Of a DNA stretch of 64,000 nt, positions 15,248 through 23,942 are shown piece by piece. Location: the NCBI RefSeq assembly GCF_016775005.1, contig NZ_JAEUXI010000001.1:310001-374000 (forward strand), in the 5' to 3' direction. This stretch comes from Streptococcus suis (GTDB lineage: Bacteria > Bacillota > Bacilli > Lactobacillales > Streptococcaceae). The notes beneath the pieces were generated by a model, which saw only the letters and a list, made by a program, of their open reading frames with translations, had not been told where the DNA came from and searched no databases. The position numbers and the translations under genes are program-made. How positions within the stretch are numbered: the first letter of the stretch is position 1; each line of letters starts with the position of its first letter.

Positions 15248-17710
15248 CTACTCATCAAAGAACTGATGGATAACAGAGGGAATCTGATCCAGCGAAGCCT
15301 CGGTTACCAGATAATCTTGAGCCAAGAATCGCGCCACCTGTTTGCCATACCGTTTAGTTTGCAGGCGGTTATCTAAAACAAAGACCTGGGACAGTTGACT
15401 CGGACGACGATTGGTCCGTCCAATAGCCTGCCTGAGCTTCATCATCATCATTGGTAAGCTAAAATCATAAAAGGGATGCTTGCCTTCCTGACGCAAACGC
15501 TGATTGATTTTCATGACAAAACGGTCGCGAGGATTTTCAAAGGGAAGCCGACTGATGACCAAGACAAGCTGGTCTAGGTTAGCAAAGTCAACTCCTTCCC
15601 AGAAGAGGCCGCTCCCTAAAAGCAGAGCAGACTCCCCTTTTTCAAATCGCCGCTTGAGATGATCTGCCTGCCCATGTTTGTATTGGGCAAGGTGGGGAAT
15701 CTCTTCTAACTCCAAAAGATCAGAAACAGCCAACAAGAGGGCTCGAGAGGTAAAGAGCACTAAAATTGGTTGCTGACCTGCCAATAATTTCTCCAATTGC
15801 TGTACCAAGAAACGGGCATGCTCCTCCAGACCCAAACCAATCACATCCGGCAAATCCTTGATGAAGACCAGTTCTTGATTGTCTTGAAAAGCAGATTCCA
15901 AATAGTCGCTAGTCGCATGTTGAAAGCCCAGCAAATCCGCCAAACTCACCTGCTTGCTAATCTCTAAAGTCGCACTGATACAGAAAATCTTTGGACTCGG
16001 AATCAAACGTGCCAACTGCAACAATTCCTCTCGACTCGCCCGCAAATGAGCAATACGTTTCTCGTTCTGGAAATGATCTTCCAACCAAAAATAGGAATAA
16101 AATGCCAGCATTCTTTCCAAATCTAGCAGATCTACATCTGCCAGTTCCAAACAATTTTGATGCAATTGTTCTAACTTCTCTCTGGTAATTTCCCGCTGTC
16201 CAGTTGAGCGAAAATCCGTCAAGAGACTATTCAGTTCAAATAAAGTACTTTCATACAAACGCCGTCTCAATAGGGAATCGGCTCGGTCCTTCTTACTCTG
16301 CAAGGATTGAATCAAACTGGTCAAATCAATGGTTTGACTTGCCAACTCTTCTGCTGCTAGCAAGATTTTTTGCGCTTCATCGATGACTAGGATATCTGCC
16401 TGCATCAAGGGATCCTGGTCCTTCAAATGACTCAAATAGTAGGCATGGTTGGTTAACAAGAGACGACTGGCAGCCGCTTCTTCTTGAACTGCTTGCCAGA
16501 AATCCCAGCCCTGAAACAGGCTCTCTTTGTCCAACTTCCCATCATGTTTGATTTCATCAAAGTAAGCCTGATAGCGGTATTTCTGCTTTAACTCATCCAG
16601 ATCCCCTGTTTCTGTCTCACACAGCCACACCAAAATTTGCATCTTAAAGCGATTGAGTAGACGATTTTCATCTTCTCGCTGAAGGGTCTTCCAATAGGAA
16701 TCCAATTTCAAAAAATGACCTGGTGCTTTGAGCGAAGCAATAGACAGATGAAACACCTCTCGCAAGAGGCGGCCTTCTTTGGCCAAGATCTGTTCTTGTA
16801 AGATTTTTGTTGGAACAGTCACTAAAATCTTTTGCTTGCCCTGACTGAGCAAGGGCAATAAGTAACCCAGAGTTTTACCAATACCTGCCTTTGCCTGGAT
16901 AAAATGCACCCCTTGATTATCAGTCAAATGCTGCTCAATTTTTTCTGCAAAGCGAACTTGAGCCTGTCTTGGTTCCATATCCAGAAGACCAATATTAGTC
17001 GTAAAGTCCTGAGAAAAACATTTTTCAGCTTGATGCTGCTTTCTTTTTTTCAATACCAAGCCGTGTACCAACTCTAAGTTAGCTGCCAGCCCATCTTCCA
17101 CCTGCTCAAAGAGGTCATCAAGGACCAAACGGGATTCGTAGAGCAGATGATCCGCCAAAGGCAGTAACTGAACCAAGACCGGACGAGGCAAACTGAGAAT
17201 CTTCTCTTGGATTCGTATGAGAAGCTGCGCCGTTGCCTGGGCATCCGAAATGGCTGTATGGGCCTGGTCCAAGGGCAATTTCAAAGCTTCAGCCAGATAG
17301 GTCAAGTTGTATTTTTCAAATTGCGGGAAAAAAAGTTGGCTCAACTCGACCGTGTCCACTCGTGGAATATAGAGGTCATACCCTTCAAAGAACAAGGCTT
17401 CGGTCAGCAAGTTGGCATCAAATTGCACATTGTGGGCTACAAATACAGCATCTTCCAACATAGAATAAATCTGCCCAGCTACCTGACCAAATTCTGGCGC
17501 CAGAGCCAGCTGCTCATCGCTAATACCTGTTAAATCCTTGATATGATCATCCAAGGGTTCATGTGGGTTGATGTCACTAGCAAACTGGTCAACGATGAGA
17601 CCATTCTCAACAATGACAATTCCAATTTGAATGATTTTTGCCAGGGAACTACTCGAGGTTGCTTCCAAGTCCACAATGGCATATTTTCTTGTCCGAATCC
17701 TGTTTTTCAT
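15248..17710 (-). CDS. dinG: DnaQ-like exonuclease / DinG-type helicase fusion
   Basis: This 820-residue protein joins an N-terminal DEDDh 3'-5' exonuclease (YAIVDLEATSSS, HNVQFDANLL, HTAISDAQAT; ~1-165) to a DinG superfamily-2 helicase with Walker A QAKAGIGKTLGYLLP (~273-285), the DEAQ box (~444), ISATLEIS, LLGSGLFWEGVDF and QAIGRTNRR. Firmicute DinG proteins have this layout; the S. aureus enzyme acts as a single-strand exonuclease. The four iron-sulphur cysteines of E. coli DinG are not apparent. An upstream ATG (17719) lies inside the -10 box, so the ATG at 17710 must be the start, only 7 nt after TATAAT. Confidence 0.93.
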   Translation of the reverse strand: MKNRIRTRKYAIVDLEATSSSSLAKIIQIGIVIVENGLIVDQFASDINPHEPLDDHIKDLTGISDEQLALAPEFGQVAGQIYSMLEDAVFVAHNVQFDANLLTEALFFEGYDLYIPRVDTVELSQLFFPQFEKYNLTYLAEALKLPLDQAHTAISDAQATAQLLIRIQEKILSLPRPVLVQLLPLADHLLYESRLVLDDLFEQVEDGLAANLELVHGLVLKKRKQHQAEKCFSQDFTTNIGLLDMEPRQAQVRFAEKIEQHLTDNQGVHFIQAKAGIGKTLGYLLPLLSQGKQKILVTVPTKILQEQILAKEGRLLREVFHLSIASLKAPGHFLKLDSYWKTLQREDENRLLNRFKMQILVWLCETETGDLDELKQKYRYQAYFDEIKHDGKLDKESLFQGWDFWQAVQEEAAASRLLLTNHAYYLSHLKDQDPLMQADILVIDEAQKILLAAEELASQTIDLTSLIQSLQSKKDRADSLLRRRLYESTLFELNSLLTDFRSTGQREITREKLEQLHQNCLELADVDLLDLERMLAFYSYFWLEDHFQNEKRIAHLRASREELLQLARLIPSPKIFCISATLEISKQVSLADLLGFQHATSDYLESAFQDNQELVFIKDLPDVIGLGLEEHARFLVQQLEKLLAGQQPILVLFTSRALLLAVSDLLELEEIPHLAQYKHGQADHLKRRFEKGESALLLGSGLFWEGVDFANLDQLVLVISRLPFENPRDRFVMKINQRLRQEGKHPFYDFSLPMMMMKLRQAIGRTNRRPSQLSQVFVLDNRLQTKRYGKQVARFLAQDYLVTEASLDQIPSVIHQFFDE

Positions 17711-17717
17711 ATTCCCC

Positions 17718-17746
17718 ATTATAGCAAAATTTTGAAAAGCTTACAA
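17718..17746 (-). promoter_or_regulatory. Promoter of dinG, abutting the start codon
   Basis: Minus strand TTGTAA (17746-17741), 17 nt, TATAAT (17723-17718), then GGGGAAT and ATG. With the usual 6-8 nt from -10 to transcription start, the mRNA would begin at or within 1-2 nt of the ATG. Confidence 0.6.
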
Positions 17747-17841
17747 AAGCACACTAAACAAATAGAGAAATCTAGAAGATAAGGACCTCACTTGTGCCAA
17801 TTCATACATTTTTTGATACACTTACAGAGACAGGAGGTTTT

Positions 17842-18477
17842 ATGAAACTACATACCATTACCAATTTTATTGCTAGAGAAAACACCTATATTTTAGAAGG
17901 AGAGCGAGATTTACTTGTGATCGATCCTGGGAGTGACTGGTCACATATCCATCAACAACTGCTCCAGCTAACAAAACCTGTGGCAGCTGTACTCTTAACC
18001 CATACCCATTACGACCACATCATGAGCCTGGAAGCCTTACGAGCAGCATGTAAGCAACCACCAGTATACGTTGCAGAGAGCGAAGCTGCTTGGCTCTATC
18101 AACCAATCGATAACCTCTCCGGTCTCGATCGTCATGCCGATTTGGAAGATGTCATCTGCCAACCTGCAGAAGAGACCTTTCAGTATGACCAACCTTACCA
18201 GATTGGGGAGTTTACTTTTTCCGTAGTACCAACACCTGGCCACTCGATTGGCGGTGTGTCCTTTGTCTTTCCTGAAGCTGCTTGGGTCTTCTCAGGTGAC
18301 GCCCTCTTTCGCGAAACCATTGGTAGAACAGATTTACCGACAGGTGATTTTGACCAATTGATCCAAGGGGTGCGCCAACAGATTTTCACCTTGCCCAACC
18401 ATTACCAGGTCTATCCGGGCCACGGCTTTCCAACAACCGTTGCCCACGAGAAAAATTTCAACCCATTTTTTAGATAA
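17842..18477 (+). CDS. Metallo-beta-lactamase-fold hydrolase (glyoxalase II-like, YqgX/YcbL type)
   Basis: The 211-residue cytoplasmic protein has the zinc motif LTHTHYDHIMS (HxHxDH, ~53-60), the later PTPGHSIGGVSF and FSGDALFRETIGRTDLP, and a closing VYPGHGFPT, all hallmarks of hydroxyacylglutathione hydrolase-like enzymes. Substrate is unknown; some relatives hydrolyse S-lactoyl thioesters. The ATG at 17842 follows CAGGAGG; an in-frame ATG at 17794 lacks a binding site. It diverges from dinG and ends in a terminator shared with ftsX. Confidence 0.9.
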   Translation: MKLHTITNFIARENTYILEGERDLLVIDPGSDWSHIHQQLLQLTKPVAAVLLTHTHYDHIMSLEALRAACKQPPVYVAESEAAWLYQPIDNLSGLDRHADLEDVICQPAEETFQYDQPYQIGEFTFSVVPTPGHSIGGVSFVFPEAAWVFSGDALFRETIGRTDLPTGDFDQLIQGVRQQIFTLPNHYQVYPGHGFPTTVAHEKNFNPFFR

Positions 18478-18479
18478 AA

Positions 18480-18510
18480 AAGAAAAAAGCCCTTAGGCTT
18501 TTTTCTTTTT
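18480..18510. terminator. Bidirectional terminator between the MBL-fold gene and ftsX
   Basis: AAGAAAAAAGCC / GGCTTTTTTCTT around a 4-nt loop, with A and T runs on both sides. Confidence 0.8.
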
Positions 18511-18511
18511 A

Positions 18512-19441
18512 TTAAATCTTCAAGAAACGGCGCATTGAAATCACCGAACCAAGTGAACCGATGACAATACCAACCAAGAAAAGGCTGCCAATCATACCCG
18601 GTATGAAGATGGATTTATCAATCAAGGATAGGTTTTGAGATGCCAAAGTTGAATTCACTTGAGCATAGACCATTTCATAGACAAAATAAACCAAAGCTGC
18701 TGGTGCAATGGCACCTAACAAGCCAACCCATGCACCTTCTAAAAGGAACGGACCACGGATGTAACTGTTTTTAGCCCCCACCAAACGCATGATTTGGATT
18801 TCACGGCTACGTGAAATGATGGTGATACGAATGGTGTTGGAAATCAAGAAGATGGCTGTGAAAAGCAGGAGAGCAGTCGCTGCAAAGCCCCACGTCCGGA
18901 CCATATCTGCCAGTTTGAAAATGCGCTCTGTTTCAACTTCTCCATCACGGACTTCTGTCACTCCATCAATTTGTGCCACTTTTTCTGCAACTGTTTTCAC
19001 GTATTGAGGATCAGTGGTATCGATAATGTAGGCATCATAGAGAGGATTGGCATCCCCCGCAAAGAGATTCCACGTATCTCCCAATTTCTCAGTCAATTGT
19101 TGCAGTTGCTCATCCTTACTAGAAAAAGTTACGCTTTCCACATTGTCCAAGTCCATAATCTGGTTGTAGATGGATTTGTAGTTTGGATTGGCTACTGTCT
19201 CCCCCTGATCATTGACAATGGTCTCATCGTTGTCTGTCGAGTTGGCACGCAAATAAACATTAATTCGAACGTTGTGTTCCAAGTCAGATGCCAATTTTGC
19301 TGTATTCAAAATCACTGAAGCAAAAATTCCGACCAGGGTCAGGGTAATGGTCACAGAAGAAATGGCAGCGATGGTCATCCAACCATTTCGCTTCAAGCTC
19401 TTTAGCGACTCAATAAAGTGTCTAAAAAATCGTCTAATCAT
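18512..19441 (-). CDS. ftsX: Cell-division ABC transporter-like membrane protein FtsX
   Basis: The 309-residue protein has one helix near the N-terminus (MTIAAISSVTITLTLVGIFASVIL), a large extracellular loop (~50-175) and three C-terminal helices of the FtsX/MacB permease fold (FLISNTIRITIISRSREIQIMRLVGA). With FtsE it activates the peptidoglycan hydrolase PcsB through the extracellular loop in streptococci. The ATG at 19441 overlaps the end of ftsE (ATGATTAG), which couples the two; further in-frame upstream starts lie inside ftsE. Confidence 0.95.
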   Translation of the reverse strand: MIRRFFRHFIESLKSLKRNGWMTIAAISSVTITLTLVGIFASVILNTAKLASDLEHNVRINVYLRANSTDNDETIVNDQGETVANPNYKSIYNQIMDLDNVESVTFSSKDEQLQQLTEKLGDTWNLFAGDANPLYDAYIIDTTDPQYVKTVAEKVAQIDGVTEVRDGEVETERIFKLADMVRTWGFAATALLLFTAIFLISNTIRITIISRSREIQIMRLVGAKNSYIRGPFLLEGAWVGLLGAIAPAALVYFVYEMVYAQVNSTLASQNLSLIDKSIFIPGMIGSLFLVGIVIGSLGSVISMRRFLKI

Positions 19442-20126
19442 CGTATCCATATTCTCCTTCCGCTTCATCACGCACCACACGACCGTCTTCGATCGCAATT
19501 ACGCGGTGGCGAAGTGTGTTTACGATTTGGCTATTATGGGTCGCCATTAAAATCGTTGTCCCTTGCAGGTTGATACGCTCCAAGAGGTTCATAATTTCCC
19601 ACGAATTCTCAGGGTCCAAGTTCCCTGTTGGCTCATCCGCAATCAAGACTTTTGGATTGTTGACGATTGCACGCGCAATAGCAATTCGCTGCTGCTCACC
19701 ACCTGAAAGTTCATTTGGGAAAGAACGGATTTTATGCTTGAGACCAACAAGGTCCAAGACTTCCATGACACGCTTTTTGATATTGCGTGGCTTCTCACCG
19801 ATAACTTCCATCGCATAAGCAATATTTTCAAAAACCGTTTTCTTTGGCAAGAGCTTGTAGTCCTGGAAGACAACACCGACTGAACGGCGTAGCAAAGGAA
19901 CATCTTTCTTTTTGATCTTTGATAGGTCAAACTTTCCAACCTTTAACTGCCCTTTATCGATTTTTTCCTCACGATAAAGCAATTTAATAAAGGTCGATTT
20001 ACCGGCACCTGAAGGTCCTACGATATAGGCAAATTCACCCGGTTCTACATTTATGGACACACCGCGAAGGGCTGTTGTCCCGTTTCCATATTTCTTGGAA
20101 ACATCTTTCATTTCAATAATTGGCAT
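19434..20126 (-). CDS. ftsE: Cell-division ATP-binding protein FtsE
   Basis: This 230-residue ABC ATPase has Walker A GPSGAGKST (~37-45), the Q-loop VFQDYKLLP, signature LSGGEQQRIAIARA (~140) and Walker B VLIADEPTGNLDP. It drives FtsX at the division site. It follows prfB by 37 nt and overlaps ftsX, giving the prfB-ftsE-ftsX order common in Firmicutes. Confidence 0.97.
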   Translation of the reverse strand: MPIIEMKDVSKKYGNGTTALRGVSINVEPGEFAYIVGPSGAGKSTFIKLLYREEKIDKGQLKVGKFDLSKIKKKDVPLLRRSVGVVFQDYKLLPKKTVFENIAYAMEVIGEKPRNIKKRVMEVLDLVGLKHKIRSFPNELSGGEQQRIAIARAIVNNPKVLIADEPTGNLDPENSWEIMNLLERINLQGTTILMATHNSQIVNTLRHRVIAIEDGRVVRDEAEGEYGYDD

Positions 20127-20163
20127 AGGTCTAACTTGTCCTCTGACAATCCTTTCTATAGTT

Positions 20164-21259
20164 TTAGCTGATTCGCCATTTTAGGTAAGCATCGATAAAT
20201 CCTTCGATGTCTCCATCCATCACCTTGTCTACCTGAGCAACTTCATGTCCAGTCCTGTGGTCTTTGACCATGGTGTAAGGTGTGAAGACATAGGAACGAA
20301 TCTGACTTCCCCAAGTAATCTCTTTCTTATCTCCTTTAAGAGAATCGACTTCCGCAGCCTTCTTCTCCTGTTCAAGCTGGTAAAGCTTGGCTTGGAGCAA
20401 TTTCATGGCACGGTCACGGTTACCGTATTGGGTACGGTCAACCGTTGACTGGGTCACAATACCAGTTGGAAGGTGGGTCAAACGCACACCGGTTGAAACC
20501 TTGTTGACGTTCTGTCCACCCGCTCCTCCACTGCGGAAGGTATCCATCTTGACTTCATCATCACGAATTTCAATTTCAATAGTATCATCCAACTCTGGCA
20601 TGACTTCCACCGAAGTAAAGGATGTGTGGCGTCGCTTGGCAGAGTCGAATGGTGAAATACGTACCAAGCGGTGCACACCCATTTCCGATTTTAGAAGTCC
20701 ATAGGCATTTGGACCTGTGAAGCTAAGCGTCACAGACTTAATCCCAGCTTCATCCCCTGCTTGGTAATCAAGCGTTTCAACAGTGAAACCTTTGGCATTT
20801 CCAAAGCGTGTGTACATACGTAGGAGCATCTCGCCCCAATCCTGTGCCTCTGTTCCACCAGATCCTGGATGAATTTCCAAGATCGCATTGTTATGATCAT
20901 AAGGCTCCGATAAGAGGAGGGTCATCTCGTAGCTTGCCATCAACTTATCAAGCTCAGCCAACTTGTCAACCAATTCTTCTCGAACGCTTTCATCTTCTGA
21001 CAAAAAATCCAATAAGATTTCTGTTTCATCAAACAGATCAATCATTTGGTGGAAATTACCATAGGTTGCTTTTAATTCATTCAAGTCCTGTGATGTTTTT
21101 TGGGCTGCCAGGTTGTCATTCCAAAAATCTGGTTCGGTCATCTTATTTTCTAAGATGGCAATCTCTTCTTCAAGACCCTCTAAGTCAAAGAGACCCCCTA
21201 AATGATGTTAATTTACTGCCAAGTTGTTCGATTTTCTGGCGAATTTCTGCTGTATCCAT
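20164..21259 (-). CDS. prfB: Peptide chain release factor 2, programmed +1 frameshift
   Basis: RF2 ends translation at UGA and UAA. It is encoded in two frames: codons 1-24 (21259-21188) end at CTT followed by TGA (21187-21185); skipping the T at 21187 continues in the +1 frame from 21186 to 20164, for 364 residues in all, the normal length. The shift site reads AGG GGG TCT CTT TGA C: an internal Shine-Dalgarno, slippery CTT and in-frame UGA, the classical RF2 autoregulation. The SPF anticodon motif ([10 protein letters not shown]) and the catalytic GGQ ([12 protein letters not shown]) are intact. GAGGT precedes the ATG. This is not a pseudogene. Confidence 0.96.
21184..21202 (-). promoter_or_regulatory. 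prfB programmed frameshift site
   Basis: AGGGGG, TCT, CTT, TGA, C on the minus strand. When RF2 is scarce, ribosomes pause at UGA and slip +1 on CUU, which restores RF2 synthesis. Confidence 0.95.
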
Positions 21260-21290
21260 AGCTACCTCGTTTCTAATTCTTAACATTCTA

Positions 21291-22427
21291 TCATACTTGA
21301 AGGTTTTTGGCGACCTTTAAGAAGGCCTCCTTTTCCGTCAAAACATCTGGATTGTCTGACGAAATCCCTTCAATAAAGTCAATCATCTCCTGATTGGGAC
21401 GTTTGACCAACTGTCCAAGAGCCCAGATGGCTGTTGCCATGTGGACTGGATTCTGTTTTTTATCAATAATTTCTAATAGTTTGGGAATGGCAGAGCGGTC
21501 ATTACTATTTGCCAATGCAATGATGGCATTGCGTTGTAAAATATTCTTTCCACGCCAAGATCCTGCTATCAAGCCAAACTTTTCTTTAAACTGCCCATTT
21601 GATAAATCTAAAAAGGGCAGCAATTCTGGATGTGCTAGGTCAGGATCAATGTCCACTAGTGGTGGACTGGAAATACCCTTGTTGTAAGGACAACAAATCT
21701 GACAGATGTCACAACCATAAATGACGGTTTTAATTTTCTTGCGAAATTCCACATCCATCATGCCCTTATCCTGAGTCTGAAACGAAAGACAGCGCTGGGC
21801 ATTCATCGTCGTATCTCCCAAGAGGCAAGAGGTCGGACAAGCATCCACACAGCGATTGCAGTCTCCGCAACCATAGTCGACAGGCTGATCAGGCTGGATA
21901 TCCAAATTGGTAATCAACTCACCAAGAAACATGTAGGAGCCAAACTCTTTTGAAATTACTAGTCCACTTTTCCCGATAAAGCCAATTCCAGCACGCTGAG
22001 CAACTGCCGTGTCAACCAAGGCACCTGTATCTACCATGGCCTTGTACTCTAGCCCTTGAGTCAATTGCTCGATACCTCTCGCCAATCGTTCCATCTTGTC
22101 CTGCAGGATATAATGGTAATCCACCCCCCATGAACTCGGAGAAATTTTTCCCCGCTTAAAAGCTGTTTTCTGAGGCTGCTGAGGCAAGTGTCGCGGATAA
22201 GCTACGGCAATTGAAATGATAGTCCTTGCTGACTTTAAGCTCAAGCGAGGCCTAATCCGCTCTTCAATATTTTTATGTTCAAATCCAGACGACCGACCTT
22301 CTTCAATTGAAGCCCGCAAGGATTTCTCCAAGTAAGCAAAGTCATCTGCTGTTGTGAAGCCAATCTTGGAAATCCCAATTTCCTTTGACAAGGCTATTAT
22401 TTCTTCTTTGAGATTCATCTCTTTCAT
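21291..22427 (-). CDS. queG: Epoxyqueuosine reductase (cobalamin-dependent)
   Basis: The 378-residue enzyme reduces epoxyqueuosine to queuosine in tRNA, using cobalamin and two [4Fe-4S] clusters. Visible are the cobalamin-domain segment RGKISPSSWGVDYHYI, DTGALVDTAVAQRAGIGFIGKSGLVI, and two ferredoxin cysteine runs, CGDCNRCVDACPTSC (~190-205) and CDICQICCPYN (~242-252); HEAT-like repeats follow. The chosen ATG overlaps the preceding membrane-protein stop as ATGA, which indicates coupling. The organism therefore needs cobalamin, probably imported (compare 44287-45155). Confidence 0.95.
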   Translation of the reverse strand: MKEMNLKEEIIALSKEIGISKIGFTTADDFAYLEKSLRASIEEGRSSGFEHKNIEERIRPRLSLKSARTIISIAVAYPRHLPQQPQKTAFKRGKISPSSWGVDYHYILQDKMERLARGIEQLTQGLEYKAMVDTGALVDTAVAQRAGIGFIGKSGLVISKEFGSYMFLGELITNLDIQPDQPVDYGCGDCNRCVDACPTSCLLGDTTMNAQRCLSFQTQDKGMMDVEFRKKIKTVIYGCDICQICCPYNKGISSPPLVDIDPDLAHPELLPFLDLSNGQFKEKFGLIAGSWRGKNILQRNAIIALANSNDRSAIPKLLEIIDKKQNPVHMATAIWALGQLVKRPNQEMIDFIEGISSDNPDVLTEKEAFLKVAKNLQV

Positions 22428-22915
22428 TCTAGCAAAAATCCTATTTCTTGCCAATATTCCTTTAGTAAAATTGTACCAAAAAACACTAAAAAACCAAGCA
22501 AAAAGACAAGATGTAGTCGAGAATAGGCTTTTTCTCTCCACACACTAGTAGCAACATAGGCTACATTTATCCCTATGGCAGCTCCAAAACCTTGGAATAA
22601 GAGAAAATCAAGCCCCACCAGTTGGCCTTTGCAAAGATAGGTCACACAAGCCAAGAAGCTAGCTACAAGTCCTGTCCGGACTAAATTGTGCAACCAACTA
22701 GCGGTCCGAAAAACTAGTTCCAGAAGAATGCCCATAGGAAGATAGAGTAGGAAACCCGTCAGCAATTGCGGCAGAGAATGTGACCAAACTTGTATGATGT
22801 CCAGGCTCAGTATTCGACCAGTTTCTACTTGAAAGAGGTCAAACAAACCTGCATTCCAAGCCAAAACAAGAAGATAGGTCAGTAAGAATCCCCATGAAAA
22901 AGAGCGACTGCCCAT
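22424..22915 (-). CDS. Small polytopic membrane protein (VanZ-like in shape)
   Basis: The 163-residue protein has four or five hydrophobic helices. An internal acidic/aromatic pattern (FLLYLPMGILLELVF, VGLDFLLFQGFGAAIG) resembles VanZ-like proteins, but I do not recognise it firmly. The ATG at 22915 has an excellent GGAGG binding site; earlier in-frame starts do not. TGCTATAAT, an extended -10, lies ~30 nt upstream. It is coupled to queG by an ATGA overlap. Function unknown. Confidence 0.75.
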   Translation of the reverse strand: MGSRSFSWGFLLTYLLVLAWNAGLFDLFQVETGRILSLDIIQVWSHSLPQLLTGFLLYLPMGILLELVFRTASWLHNLVRTGLVASFLACVTYLCKGQLVGLDFLLFQGFGAAIGINVAYVATSVWREKAYSRLHLVFLLGFLVFFGTILLKEYWQEIGFLLE

Positions 22916-23018
22916 AGTTTCCTCCATTTTAGAACATTTTTCTATTATAGCAGATTTTTTTACGTTTTTGGTTACAATCAGGTAACGAATCACCTCTGCT
23001 ATTACAATTAAATGACAA

Positions 23019-23042
23019 AACATACCCTGAAAACAGAGTATG
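23019..23042 (-). terminator. Probable terminator of the TM2 protein gene
   Basis: AACATAC ... GTATGTT with inner CTG/CAG pairing and one mismatch; the minus-strand tail is TTTTGT. Moderate strength. Confidence 0.5.
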
Positions 23043-23399
23043 TTACGGCATGTAATAAGCCTCCAACAACTGCTGGTGAAGACGTTCTAGATTTTTTTCC
23101 TTTGTCGATTTGACAATCAAAAACCAATCAACTACGATCCATAGCCCCAAAGTTACCCACCACAAAAACAATTTTGCCAAGGCCAAGCCAAATTGTCCCA
23201 GATAAAAACGATCAACTGCCAAGTGACCAAAAAAGAAGGAAAAGACCCAAGCCAAAACGGGATCCTTGAGTTTCACGCTGAATACATATTCTTGTTGTCT
23301 AGGGGTTAGTTCTTCTAATCGTGCTTGTAAAAATACAAGCGACTCAGCTGGCAGATAGCGACTATTACGGGCTAAAAATAATTCTGTAAGTGCAGACAT
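23043..23399 (-). CDS. TM2 domain membrane protein
   Basis: The 118-residue protein has a soluble N-terminal third (RQQEYVFSVKLKDP) and a TM2 domain: two helices around the conserved turn GHLAVDRFYLGQFGLALAKLF. TM2 proteins are widespread and without a known general function. TGGAGG precedes the ATG. A promoter, TTTACA-17-TAGACT, lies upstream, and a 16-bp inverted repeat sits in its spacer. Confidence 0.88.
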   Translation of the reverse strand: MSALTELFLARNSRYLPAESLVFLQARLEELTPRQQEYVFSVKLKDPVLAWVFSFFFGHLAVDRFYLGQFGLALAKLFLWWVTLGLWIVVDWFLIVKSTKEKNLERLHQQLLEAYYMP

Positions 23400-23416
23400 A
23401 GCAAACCTCCATTTCT

Positions 23417-23445
23417 AGTCTAGCCTATGCAGGCTATTTTGTAAA
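23417..23445 (-). promoter_or_regulatory. Promoter of the TM2 gene with inverted repeat in the spacer
   Basis: Minus strand TTTACA (23445-23440), 17 nt, TAGACT (23422-23417). TAGCCT-ATGC-AGGCTA (23421-23436) is a perfect 6-bp inverted repeat within the spacer, possibly an operator. Confidence 0.45.
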
Positions 23446-23534
23446 GAATAAAGCTATTTTAAGGGAGTAAATCTCAAAAATAATATGTATTCTTATACCA
23501 ATATGTGCTATACTAATGAAAAAGGAGGTCTGCA

Positions 23535-23921
23535 ATGTCTATTACCATTAAACGGGATACAGGAGCAGTCGGGGCGGCCGGAAAACTTCACTTTTTAGTC
23601 AACGGTCAAACGGCTGGAAGTATCGGAAACAAGGAAACGATTACCCTTAAGCTCACAGGTAAAACAGCCCAATTTGCTATCCGAGAAGATAAGAAATCAA
23701 CAATCGAAGTGCAGAATGGCGATCATATCACTATACAACCAAATAAACTTTACTTCAGCATCTACATTATCAGCCTGCTAGCTATTATTGCCCTAGCCTT
23801 TCTAACCTTTGCCCCCATTGTTGAAACGGTAATTGCAGGAATAGCGCTGACAGTCTTCCTAGTCAGTAACTTCCTTCTCCCCCGCTACCACTTATCTAAA
23901 GATACAAAAAACTCAGACTAA
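23535..23921 (+). CDS. Small membrane protein with N-terminal beta-rich domain, unknown function
   Basis: The 128-residue protein has a soluble, beta-strand-like N-terminal half (~1-75; short alternating strands such as ITLKLTGKTAQFAI and IEVQNGDHITI) and two hydrophobic helices (~78-115). I do not recognise a family. The ribosome binding site AAGGAGG and an extended -10 TGCTATACT (TATACT at 23509-23514) support expression as a single gene. A bidirectional terminator follows. Confidence 0.75.
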   Translation: MSITIKRDTGAVGAAGKLHFLVNGQTAGSIGNKETITLKLTGKTAQFAIREDKKSTIEVQNGDHITIQPNKLYFSIYIISLLAIIALAFLTFAPIVETVIAGIALTVFLVSNFLLPRYHLSKDTKNSD

Positions 23922-23938
23922 ACCTGAGTTTTTTATGT
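23905..23938. terminator. Bidirectional terminator between 23535-23921 and the ATPase gene
   Basis: AAAACTCAG / CTGAGTTTT with a 7-nt loop and T-runs in both directions. Confidence 0.85.
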
Positions 23939-23942
23939 ATTC

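Noticed and set aside
20164-21141. prfB as a truncated gene or pseudogene
   Set aside because: The missing N-terminus is present in the other frame upstream of a canonical programmed frameshift site.
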